Below are positions 5,923 through 12,386 of a stretch of DNA of 26,703 bases, one piece after another. The DNA comes from Bacillota bacterium (GTDB lineage: Bacteria > Bacillota > Limnochordia > Limnochordales > ZCTH02-B6), in assembly GCA_017578085.1 (NCBI GenBank), contig PKQR01000010.1:1-26703 (forward strand), given 5' to 3'. Position 1 is the first letter of the stretch, and every line of letters starts with the position of its first letter. The notes beneath the pieces were generated by a model. The model saw only the letters and a program-made list of their open reading frames with translations. It was not told where the DNA came from and ran no database searches. Made by a program: the position numbers and the translations under genes.

Positions 5923-8534
5923 CAGTTCACCTCAGCCGCCGCGCGCATCGCTTCCAAGGCGCTCAGCATGACATCCCGGCCCACGGGTGCGGCCACCTGC
6001 CCGCCGCTGCCGCCACCTTCGACGATGACGGCCACCGCTATCTCTGGCCTGAAGGCCGGCGCGAAGCCGATAAACCAGGCGTGGGCTTCACCGTGGGGAT
6101 TTTGCGCGGTGCCCGTCTTCCCCGCCACGCGTACCCCGTCCAACGCGGCCTGCCGGGCTGTGCCTTCCTCAACGGCCAGCACCATGCCTTCCGTCACGGC
6201 CCGCGCCGCGGCCGGCGAAAACGCCGGCGGCCCTAGGGGCTCGACGCGGGTAAAGTGCGCGATACGGCCATCCCTTGTGCGGATCTCCCGCACCAGGTGC
6301 GGGCGCATCGCGACGCCTCCGTGGGCAATGGCGGCCGCGACGACCGCCATTTGCAGGGGCGTGGCCACCAGCTCCCCTTGCCCGATGCTGATTTGAGCCA
6401 GGTCCCCTGCCGCGACTGCGCCGGGCAGCGGCGAAATCGCGTGGGGCAAGTCCGTCACGAGTTGCGAGCCGAAGCCGACGCGACTGGCAACAGCGGCCAA
6501 CTCTCTCGCGCCCAATTGTAGACCAAGGTTGGCAAAGGGTTCGTTGGAAGATGCTGCCAAGGCCCTCTGCAGCGCCTCCAGCTCTTGCTGGGATCCGATG
6601 AGGCCCGCGTCAAAGGCGGCTGCCATCGTCAGCACCTTGAAAGTGGACCCCGGCGGGTACAGTCCTTGGACCGCCCTGTTGAACAGCGGTGCCTCGCCCC
6701 CGTGCTCTCCCGCGCGGAGCAGCCGTGGAAGCTCCTCCGGTGCGAAAGCGGGATAACTGACCATCGCCAGCACCTCGCCTGTCCGCGGGCGAAGCGCGAC
6801 GACCGCGCCGCGCCGGTTGCCGAGGGCCCGCTCGGCGGCGGCCTGCACCCGGGCGTCGATGGTCAGCCACACGTCCTTCCCCTCAGGCCGCCGCCGCAGC
6901 GGATCCCGCCACCAATCGACGAGGCCCCGATCCAGCCCAGCCAAGTCCGCCTGCCGGGCCGCTTCGATGCCGGCCAGGCCAAACCGCGGGTCCACGTACC
7001 CCACCACATGGCTGAGGCTGGCCGGTCCCAAAAGGCGCCGCTCCATGCCGTCGCCTACCGCGTGGGTCTCGGCCAGCGCTTCTCCGTGGCGATCGAGGAT
7101 TCCTCCCCTGGCCGCAAGGCTCCGCACCGTGAACCGTGGGTTGAAGGGGTGCGTGCGCAGGTCAGACCGTGCCGTCTGCCAATACCCTAGCAAGACGACA
7201 ACCGCCGCGGCGCCCGCCGCCAGTCCCCATCCCACAACACGCACACGGCGAGCAGCCAGGGCTTCCGGCTTATGCCCGTCGTAGCCGGCGGCCGGCACCC
7301 CGGCGCTGGTCCCCAAGAGCAGCCCGACCGCGGCCATATGCGCCAAGGCGGCGCTGCCGCCGTAGCTGACCAGCGGCAGTCCCACCCCACTCAACGGAAG
7401 CGCCCGCACCAGGGCACCCGCCATCCAAAGCGATTGCAAACCTACCACAAGGCCAAGCCCCGCCGCCAAGAGCCGCTCGGTCTCACCCGGGGCCCGCTGG
7501 GCGATCCAAAGGGCACGGGCCACAAACAGCGCCAGGGCAGCGAGGAGCGCCGCCGTGCCTAGAAACCCCAGCTCCTCGCCCACCGCAGCCAAAAGGTAGT
7601 CGGTATGCACAGCCGGGATGGCCTCAGGTGACCCGACGCCGATGCCCCGGCCCAGCAGTCCCCCTTCCGCCAGGGCAAACAAGCCTTGCAGCGCCTGGAA
7701 CCCCGCGCCGAAAGGTTCGGCCCACGGGTCAAGCCAGGCCACCAGTCGTCCCGGAAGGTGGGGAAACCACCGCTGGCCGGCCGCGGAATTCATGGCAAAG
7801 ATTGGCGCACAGGCCGCCACAAAGATTGCTGCCGCCAGTAGCGCCGGCTGAAAACCGCGCTTTCCGGCGGCAATATACACCATCAAGACAGCGGTGGCCA
7901 AGAGCAGCAGCGGATAGCCCAGCTCCCGCTGGGCCACAAGGGCCAGTGACGCTAGCCCGGCCACCAGCAGGGTGCGCCCCACGGCGGGACTGGGAGCCAG
8001 CCACCGGGCCCAACACCAGACCAGGACCACCTTCGCCGCTTCGACGGGTTGTAACCGCACTGGTCCCGCGACCAGCCACGACCGCGCACCGCCCGCTGCC
8101 GTGCCAAACAGCGCGGTGGCCGCTAAGACCGAGACGGCTACCACGGCCATGGCCTCCGCCGCCCGTGCGGGCAGACGCACCGGCCCCAGCGCCGCTGCAG
8201 CGACAAGCAGCGCTCCCCCTGCTGCAAGCCAGCACAGCTGCCTGACAGCCAACCCTGCATCCAGCCGGGCCAACATCGCGAGGCTCACGCCGCTCAGCAT
8301 GGCCACCAGCGGCAAAAAGACGGCATCCGCCGTCGGCCGCACGAGCGCTATAGCCGCGTGCAGCCCCAAGAATAAAGCGGCATGGCCGGCCAGCAGTGCA
8401 AAGCCGACGGACCATCCCCCGTCCACCCAGCGCGAGAGGGCGATCAGCAGACCGCAGGGCACGAGCGCCGCAGCAAGCAGCGACCGTTCCAGCGGCCTGG
8501 ATTCAATCCGGGCGCGCCACGACAACAGTGACAT
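5922..8534 (-). CDS. RodA/FtsW glycosyltransferase fused to a PbpA-type transpeptidase
   Basis: A single 870-residue frame joins both halves of a wall synthase. Residues 1-410 are a SEDS polymerase with about ten membrane helices, the catalytic-loop aspartate D312 in VHTDYLLAAVGEELG, and the signature LPLSGVGLPLVSYGGSA (379-395). Residues 433-452 form the extra helix that would be the penicillin-binding protein anchor. Residues 465-870 are a class B transpeptidase with RGGILDRHGE, the SxxK box S630-K633, SSN 662-664 and KTG 806-808. Wording such as GYVDPRFGLAGIEA and GAVVALRPRTGEVLAM is closest to actinobacterial PbpA. The SEDS part would polymerise lipid II on the outer face while the PBP part cross-links strands. 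It sits between the PP2C phosphatase (32-nt overlap) and PASTA kinase, where Actinobacteria carry separate rodA and pbpA. SxxK and SxN are only about 29 residues apart, shorter than usual. The ATG at 8534 has a G-rich ribosome-binding site. Confidence 0.95.
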   Translation of the reverse strand: MSLLSWRARIESRPLERSLLAAALVPCGLLIALSRWVDGGWSVGFALLAGHAALFLGLHAAIALVRPTADAVFLPLVAMLSGVSLAMLARLDAGLAVRQLCWLAAGGALLVAAAALGPVRLPARAAEAMAVVAVSVLAATALFGTAAGGARSWLVAGPVRLQPVEAAKVVLVWCWARWLAPSPAVGRTLLVAGLASLALVAQRELGYPLLLLATAVLMVYIAAGKRGFQPALLAAAIFVAACAPIFAMNSAAGQRWFPHLPGRLVAWLDPWAEPFGAGFQALQGLFALAEGGLLGRGIGVGSPEAIPAVHTDYLLAAVGEELGFLGTAALLAALALFVARALWIAQRAPGETERLLAAGLGLVVGLQSLWMAGALVRALPLSGVGLPLVSYGGSAALAHMAAVGLLLGTSAGVPAAGYDGHKPEALAARRVRVVGWGLAAGAAAVVVLLGYWQTARSDLRTHPFNPRFTVRSLAARGGILDRHGEALAETHAVGDGMERRLLGPASLSHVVGYVDPRFGLAGIEAARQADLAGLDRGLVDWWRDPLRRRPEGKDVWLTIDARVQAAAERALGNRRGAVVALRPRTGEVLAMVSYPAFAPEELPRLLRAGEHGGEAPLFNRAVQGLYPPGSTFKVLTMAAAFDAGLIGSQQELEALQRALAASSNEPFANLGLQLGARELAAVASRVGFGSQLVTDLPHAISPLPGAVAAGDLAQISIGQGELVATPLQMAVVAAAIAHGGVAMRPHLVREIRTRDGRIAHFTRVEPLGPPAFSPAAARAVTEGMVLAVEEGTARQAALDGVRVAGKTGTAQNPHGEAHAWFIGFAPAFRPEIAVAVIVEGGGSGGQVAAPVGRDVMLSALEAMRAAAEVN

Positions 8535-9201
8535 TGTCGATGCCCCCCCGGGCCAGCGCGAGCTGCACCAGCGCGTCGGCCGCGGCCTGGGCGGTGGGGT
8601 GCTCGGCCAGCACCCGGAGCATATCTTCTTCGTCCACCAAACAGCTCAAGCCGTCGGTGCACAGCAGCAGGCCGTCGCCCGGCTCCAGCGGGAACTCGAT
8701 AAGATCCACTTCCAACTCCGGCAGGGCGCCGATGGCGCGGGTCAGCACGTGCCGGTGCGGGTGCACCCGCGCGGCCGCCTCGTCGATCTGTCCAGCCCGG
8801 AGCAGCTCAGCAGCGACCGAATGGTCCGCGGTCATCTGCCGCAGCTCCCCCCGGCGCCACAAGTAGAGGCGGCTGTCGCCCACATGGCCGACGTGCACCC
8901 GTCCGGGGCGGAGCAGCGCCACGGTCAGGGTCGTCCCCATCCCTGCCATGGACGGTTCTTCGGCGGCCAGCTGCCGCACGCGGGCGTGGGCCGCCCTCAT
9001 GGCTTCCTCCAGTTCTGCCGCCGGTTCGCCAGAGCCAAAGGGGTAGTCACGGAGAACCATCAGCGCAGTACCGCTGGCAATCTCTCCGGCCAGGTGGCCT
9101 CCCATGCCGTCGGCCACCGCCAAGAGGCCTCCCCGGATTAGGTAGCCGTCCTCATTCTTCCGCCGCACCTTGCCGACGTGGGTCCTTGCCCCGACGTCCA
9201 C
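8503..9201 (-). CDS. prpC: PP2C-type serine/threonine phosphatase (PrpC/Stp/PstP)
   Basis: A 232-residue soluble metal-dependent phosphatase that reverses the PASTA kinase. Metal-binding motifs are visible: RRKNED near the N-terminus (D18), VADGMGGH (D31), HVGDSRLYLWR, LLLCTDGLS and the closing GIDNVTVVV. GTG at 9201 was preferred over an in-frame TTG at 9258 because GGAGG lies 8-9 nt upstream and the protein then begins VDVGARTHVGKVRRKNED, the usual start for this family. Its 3' end overlaps the RodA-PbpA fusion by 32 nt, and the small membrane ORF at 9152-9304 overlaps its 5' end. The phosphatase-wall synthase-kinase order implies co-expression and mutual regulation. Confidence 0.96.
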   Translation of the reverse strand: MDVGARTHVGKVRRKNEDGYLIRGGLLAVADGMGGHLAGEIASGTALMVLRDYPFGSGEPAAELEEAMRAAHARVRQLAAEEPSMAGMGTTLTVALLRPGRVHVGHVGDSRLYLWRRGELRQMTADHSVAAELLRAGQIDEAAARVHPHRHVLTRAIGALPELEVDLIEFPLEPGDGLLLCTDGLSCLVDEEDMLRVLAEHPTAQAAADALVQLALARGGIDNVTVVVARPD

Positions 9202-9304
9202 TGCCTGCTCCCTCCGTGTCCCGCCAACTGGCCGCCACCCGCCGGATGAATTGCACAAGACCGGCCAGGATGACCAGGCGCGCGACCCAGACCACCAGCT
9301 CCAC
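9152..9304 (-). CDS. Possible 50-residue single-helix membrane protein
   Basis: A short frame between rlmN and prpC starts at GTG 9304 (or TTG 9310, just after the rlmN stop) and ends in TGA at 9154-9152, inside the 5' part of prpC. The product starts with one hydrophobic helix, ELVVWVARLVILAGLVQFI, then a basic stretch RRVAASWRD and a charged tail. Third-position GC is very high over the first 31 codons (about 27 of 31) and falls once it overlaps prpC, which is what a real gene running into another would show. No strong ribosome-binding site is visible, so translation would depend on coupling to rlmN. I do not recognise the family. It may be a small membrane partner of the kinase/wall-synthase operon. 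Confidence 0.4.
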   Translation of the reverse strand: MELVVWVARLVILAGLVQFIRRVAASWRDTEGAGSGRRGKDPRRQGAAEE

Positions 9305-9310
9305 CGCCAA

Positions 9311-10366
9311 TCACACCGGCTGACGGCGACGCAGCTGGCCGCACGCCGCGTCGATGTCGCTCCCCCGGGAGCGGCGGACGGTGGCCGGGATGCCCCTGCT
9401 GGTCAGTTCCTCCTGGAAACGCTTGATGACCGCGGCTTCCGGCCTCTCAAACCCGGTTTCCGGCACCGGATTGAAGGGTATGAGATTCACGTGGCACAAG
9501 AGACCTTCCAGCAATTTTGCGAGCTTGCGGGCGTCGGCGGGCGAGTCGTTGACGCCGCGCAGCAGCACGTATTCGAACGTCACCCGCCGGTGGGTCTGCT
9601 CGATGTAGTCCCGGACCGCGGCCATGAGCTCCGCAATCGGGTAGCGCCGGTTGATGGGCACCAGCAGATCCCTCGTTTCGTCATCGGCCGCGTGCAGCGA
9701 AACCGCCAGCCCCACTTGCAGATTTTCCCGGGCCAGATCCCGGATCCGCGGCACGATGCCGACAGTGGAGATCGTCAGCCGGCGGGCTCCCAGGCCAAAG
9801 CCCAGCGGGTGATTCATCAGCCGCAGCGCCCGCATGACCGAGGTGTAGTTGGCCAGCGGCTCGCCCATGCCCATCATGACCACGTTGGTGACCCGGCGGC
9901 CCGATTCCTGTTGGATGGCGGCCAGCTGCCCGACGATCTCCCCCGGGGCCAAGTTGCGGGTTAGGCCCATGAGGGCGGTGGCGCAAAACCGGCAGCCGAT
10001 GCCGCAACCAATCTGCGACGACAAGCACGCGGTCAGCCGCTCTCCTTCCGGGATCAGGACCGCTTCCACCGTGTCGCCGTCGAAAACCCGCAACAGGTAC
10101 TTGCGGGTACCGTCGGTGGACACTTGCACGTGGGCCACTGTGGGCGCCTCGGCCGTGGCACGCTCGGCCAGGGTGTGCCGCAGCGCCTTAGGGAGGTTGG
10201 TCATGGCGTGGAAATCGGTGACGTGGTGCTGGTAGAGCCACTCCATCAGCTGCCTCGCCCGGTAGGCAGGCTCTCCCAGCTCCTGGACGAAGGCCGTAAG
10301 TTCCTCAAGGCCCATGCCGTACAGGTTGACACGCCGTTCGGTTGTCGCCTTCGTGCCCGTGGTCAC
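9311..10366 (-). CDS. rlmN: Dual-specificity RNA methyltransferase RlmN
   Basis: A 351-residue radical-SAM enzyme that methylates C2 of A2503 in 23S rRNA and A37 of some tRNAs. The radical-SAM cluster motif is C121-x3-C125-x2-C128 (CGIGCRFC). Also present are VVMMGMGEPL, the S-adenosylmethionine segment LAVSLHA, FEYVLLRGVND, LIPFNPVP, and a C-terminal cysteine in DIDAACGQL that corresponds to the methyl-carrying Cys. The GTG at 10366 follows GGTGGA. In B. subtilis rlmN directly follows rsmB; here a 2-kb block lies between them, so it must have its own promoter somewhere in 10367-10570, which I could not identify. Confidence 0.97.
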   Translation of the reverse strand: MTTGTKATTERRVNLYGMGLEELTAFVQELGEPAYRARQLMEWLYQHHVTDFHAMTNLPKALRHTLAERATAEAPTVAHVQVSTDGTRKYLLRVFDGDTVEAVLIPEGERLTACLSSQIGCGIGCRFCATALMGLTRNLAPGEIVGQLAAIQQESGRRVTNVVMMGMGEPLANYTSVMRALRLMNHPLGFGLGARRLTISTVGIVPRIRDLARENLQVGLAVSLHAADDETRDLLVPINRRYPIAELMAAVRDYIEQTHRRVTFEYVLLRGVNDSPADARKLAKLLEGLLCHVNLIPFNPVPETGFERPEAAVIKRFQEELTSRGIPATVRRSRGSDIDAACGQLRRRQPV

Positions 10367-10572
10367 TGTTCCACCCCAACCCCTCTAATGCGGCCACATG
10401 TTGCTCATTCGGCACCGACCGCTTTCTCCCTGCGCACACGTAGTCTCCCGCAACAGGCCGCGTAAGCTTGAGCAGTTGGCCTACCGGTAACTGGGCGTCG
10501 TGGCGCTAGCCAAGTGGGCCCTCCGCCGGTCCGGAAACCCGGAGCGGGGCGCCGGTAAAAGGCCTTGGCTCG

Positions 10573-10601
10573 TTGACACTGCCAGGGCCCTCCTGTATAC
10601 T
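10573..10601 (+). promoter_or_regulatory. Near-consensus SigA promoter of tRNA-Pro
   Basis: TTGACA (10573-10578), a 17-nt spacer and TATACT (10596-10601) precede the tRNA by 22 nt. It has the same boxes and spacing as the promoter at 1966-1994 on the other strand, fitting a strong stable-RNA promoter. Any read-through past the terminator at 10708-10741 would reach the gene at 10801. Confidence 0.85.
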
Positions 10602-10623
10602 TAACGTTGCGGTTCCCAGTCCG

Positions 10624-10701
10624 CGGGGTGTAGCTCAGCTTGGTCAGAGCGCACGGTTCGGGACCGTGAGGTCGCTGGTTCAAATCCAGTCACCCCGACC
10701 A
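10624..10701 (+). tRNA. tRNA-Pro (anticodon CGG), CCA encoded
   Basis: The acceptor stem pairs CGGGGTG (10624-10630) with CACCCCG (10691-10697), followed by discriminator A and an encoded CCA (10699-10701). The D arm contains TAGCTCAGCTTGGTCAGAGC. The anticodon stem CACGG/CCGTG closes the loop TTCGGGA, giving anticodon CGG with G at position 37, as expected for proline. The T arm contains the invariant GGTTCAAATCC. The tRNA reads CCG codons, which should be abundant at this GC content. Confidence 0.97.
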
Positions 10702-10707
10702 GAGGCC

Positions 10708-10741
10708 AAGAGCGCCGGTCTTTTTTTGACCGGCGCTTTTT
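10708..10741 (+). terminator. Intrinsic terminator after tRNA-Pro
   Basis: AGCGCCGGTC (10711-10720), a T7 loop and GACCGGCGCT (10728-10737) form a perfect 10-bp stem. It is followed by four more Ts to 10741, with AAG/TTT pairing extending the base. This is a textbook Rho-independent terminator directly downstream of the tRNA. Confidence 0.92.
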
Positions 10742-10800
10742 GCGCGGTTTGCGGACCCCGCCCGGTGGGCACCCTACGGCGCGAGGAGGGCCCGGGCTGC

Positions 10801-11574
10801 ATGGAAACGCTGCTGGTGGCGGTGACCGCGCTAGGTGTGACGGGCCTCTTTCTGGGGCTTATTGGCCTTGCGTCGGGGCGCTTGGACCGTCGCGTGATCC
10901 GCACCCGGGCGCGAGCGGGGTGTCTAGCCGCCTTGGGCCTGAGCCTGCTTTTCCTCGGCGCGGCGCCGCCCACCCGCGCCGCTCCCGGCGCCGCAGGCTT
11001 GCCCGACACGCGGCCACCCGTGCCCATACGGGCGGCCCTGCAGGCCGCTGAACAGAACGCTCCCGCGGTTCCCCAGGCGCAGACGGTGTTTCCCGAGCAA
11101 GAAAAGACATTCCGGCAGTGGGAAGACGCGCTGCTGGCCGCGTACGAGGAAGCCGAGCGGGCCCTGCGCGCGGTGCCGGCCGTGCTGGACGGATTGAGCG
11201 CGGGGGCGCTGGACCGCTTTACCGCCTGGGTTCACCTCGCCCGCTACTCCCAGGACATCAAGCAGGCCCACCTCGCCCTGCACGACCTGACGCCCCCCGA
11301 AACCCTCAACCTCGAACATCAGCGGGGTTTGCGGGAGGCGCTGGACAACTTCCACTACAGCCTGGCCAACAAACGGGCCGCCATCACCCACTTGCAGCAG
11401 TACGCCCGCACCCTGCGCCCGGAGCCGCTCGCCGCCGCCAAGAAACGGCTCGACGAAGGCGAATCCCAGCGCACGCAGGGGCTGCTGGCACTTGTTAAGG
11501 TGAAAGCCCAGCTGGGGCTTGTGCCTAGCTCGCCCGCACCTGCATCCGCAGCTGGTCCGCTAGCTGGGCGATGA
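10801..11574 (+). CDS. Membrane protein of unknown function, two N-terminal helices and a helical domain
   Basis: About 257 residues; I do not recognise the family. The N-terminus is a hydrophobic helix (about 3-22, LLVAVTALGVTGLFLGLIG), a short arginine-rich turn (RLDRRVIRTRARAG) and a second helix (about 40-56). A Pro/Ala linker then leads to a soluble, helix-rich domain (about 95-240) with WEDALLAAYEEAERAL, ARYSQDIKQAHLALHDL and LREALDNFHYSLANKRAAI. By the positive-inside rule the loop is cytoplasmic and the large domain extracytoplasmic. The ATG at 10801 follows GAGGAGGG by about 10 nt. Base composition looks native. Its last 50 nt overlap the 3' end of the convergent spo0A. No promoter is evident nearer than the tRNA promoter, which is shielded by a strong terminator. 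Confidence 0.75.
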   Translation: METLLVAVTALGVTGLFLGLIGLASGRLDRRVIRTRARAGCLAALGLSLLFLGAAPPTRAAPGAAGLPDTRPPVPIRAALQAAEQNAPAVPQAQTVFPEQEKTFRQWEDALLAAYEEAERALRAVPAVLDGLSAGALDRFTAWVHLARYSQDIKQAHLALHDLTPPETLNLEHQRGLREALDNFHYSLANKRAAITHLQQYARTLRPEPLAAAKKRLDEGESQRTQGLLALVKVKAQLGLVPSSPAPASAAGPLAGR

Positions 11575-12313
11575 CCATGGAGTTGGTCGGGAACCGGCCC
11601 TTGCGGGTGCGGCCCGACTGCCCGGTCAGCTGCTCCAGGAACGCGCGGTTGCCGTTCTCCCAGCACGCGATCAGGGCGTTGCGGATGGCCGCCTCGACGC
11701 CGCCCGGGGTAGCGTTGTACTTGCTGGCAAGCCGCGGGTACACTTCCTTGCTGAGGCTGCCGCCGACCAGGTCCGTTCCCTCGACGGCCATCAGCACGGC
11801 ATCCCGCAGGTACTGGTACCCCTTGAAGTGGGCCGGCATGCCCATCTCGTGCAAAAGGCGGGTCACCATGGCCTCCAGGTTGTGCGTCCGGGAAACGGGC
11901 GGCCGTGCCGGCGCAGGTGCGACCGGTGCAGGCTCCGCCGGCCGCTCGTTGGCAAACTGCCGTATCCGCTCCGCCAAAAGCTGAAGGTCAAAAGGTTTGA
12001 GCAGGAAATAATCGGCCCCCAGCTCGGTGAACCGCTTGGCGATGTCCTCACGGGCCAAGGCGGTCAACACGATGATCCTGGGACGGCGCTCAAGCTTGAG
12101 GTCGGGGAGGCGTTCCAAGACCGCCATGCCGTCCAGCCGCGGCATGGTGATGTCGAGAATAACCACATCCGGCTGGGTCTTGGCGATGAGCTCCAGCGCC
12201 TCTTCCCCGTCATACGCGCACCCGACCACCTCCATGTCGGGCAGGCCGTTGAGGAAATCGCTGAGGGAGGCGCACAACGGCATGTTGTTGTCGGCGATGA
12301 GCACCTTGATCAA
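11525..12313 (-). CDS. spo0A: Spo0A-family sporulation response regulator, divergent
   Basis: 262 residues with an N-terminal receiver (1-118) and the Spo0A-type C-terminal domain (about 145-262). Receiver landmarks are phospho-acceptor D54 in VVILDITMP, T84 and K106 in LLKPFD. The acidic pair that is normally Asp-Asp is D8-N9. The C-terminal domain keeps HEMGMPAHFKGYQYLRDA and SKEVYPRLASKYN. In the recognition helix, B. subtilis SRVERAIRH is GGVEAAIRN here: the residues aligned with E213 and R217 remain, while R211 and R214 become Gly and Ala. The linker is a Pro/Ala run. The start is TTG with AAGGAGGGG 6-7 nt upstream. A SigH-like promoter lies just upstream. spo0A is usually next to spoIVB; here it follows rsmB and its tail overlaps the gene at 10801. 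It could be the master regulator or a second, divergent paralogue. Confidence 0.92.
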   Translation of the reverse strand: MIKVLIADNNMPLCASLSDFLNGLPDMEVVGCAYDGEEALELIAKTQPDVVILDITMPRLDGMAVLERLPDLKLERRPRIIVLTALAREDIAKRFTELGADYFLLKPFDLQLLAERIRQFANERPAEPAPVAPAPARPPVSRTHNLEAMVTRLLHEMGMPAHFKGYQYLRDAVLMAVEGTDLVGGSLSKEVYPRLASKYNATPGGVEAAIRNALIACWENGNRAFLEQLTGQSGRTRKGRFPTNSMVIAQLADQLRMQVRAS

Positions 12314-12357
12314 GGTGACCCCTCCTTGGCGCGAAGTGACCAGTAAAGTCAGAGTAT

Positions 12358-12386
12358 TGATTCGTCAGTCAACTCAGGATCCCTTC
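12358..12386 (-). promoter_or_regulatory. SigH-like promoter upstream of spo0A
   Basis: On the minus strand GAAGGGATC (12386-12378) and GACGAATCA (12366-12358) are 11 nt apart. The SigH consensus is RnAGGAwww - N11-12 - RnnGAATww: the -10 matches except one W position, and the -35 has two mismatches. The -35 begins at the rsmB stop codon, so the promoter occupies the intergenic gap. SigH control of spo0A is known in B. subtilis (Ps promoter). A TGACGAA one mismatch from a 0A box (TGTCGAA) overlaps the -10. No good SigA promoter is seen. Confidence 0.45.

Noticed and set aside
10367..10572. Possible gene or rlmN promoter upstream of rlmN
   Set aside because: Frames here are short, Arg-rich and run across the tRNA. 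No convincing -35/-10 pair on the minus strand was found.
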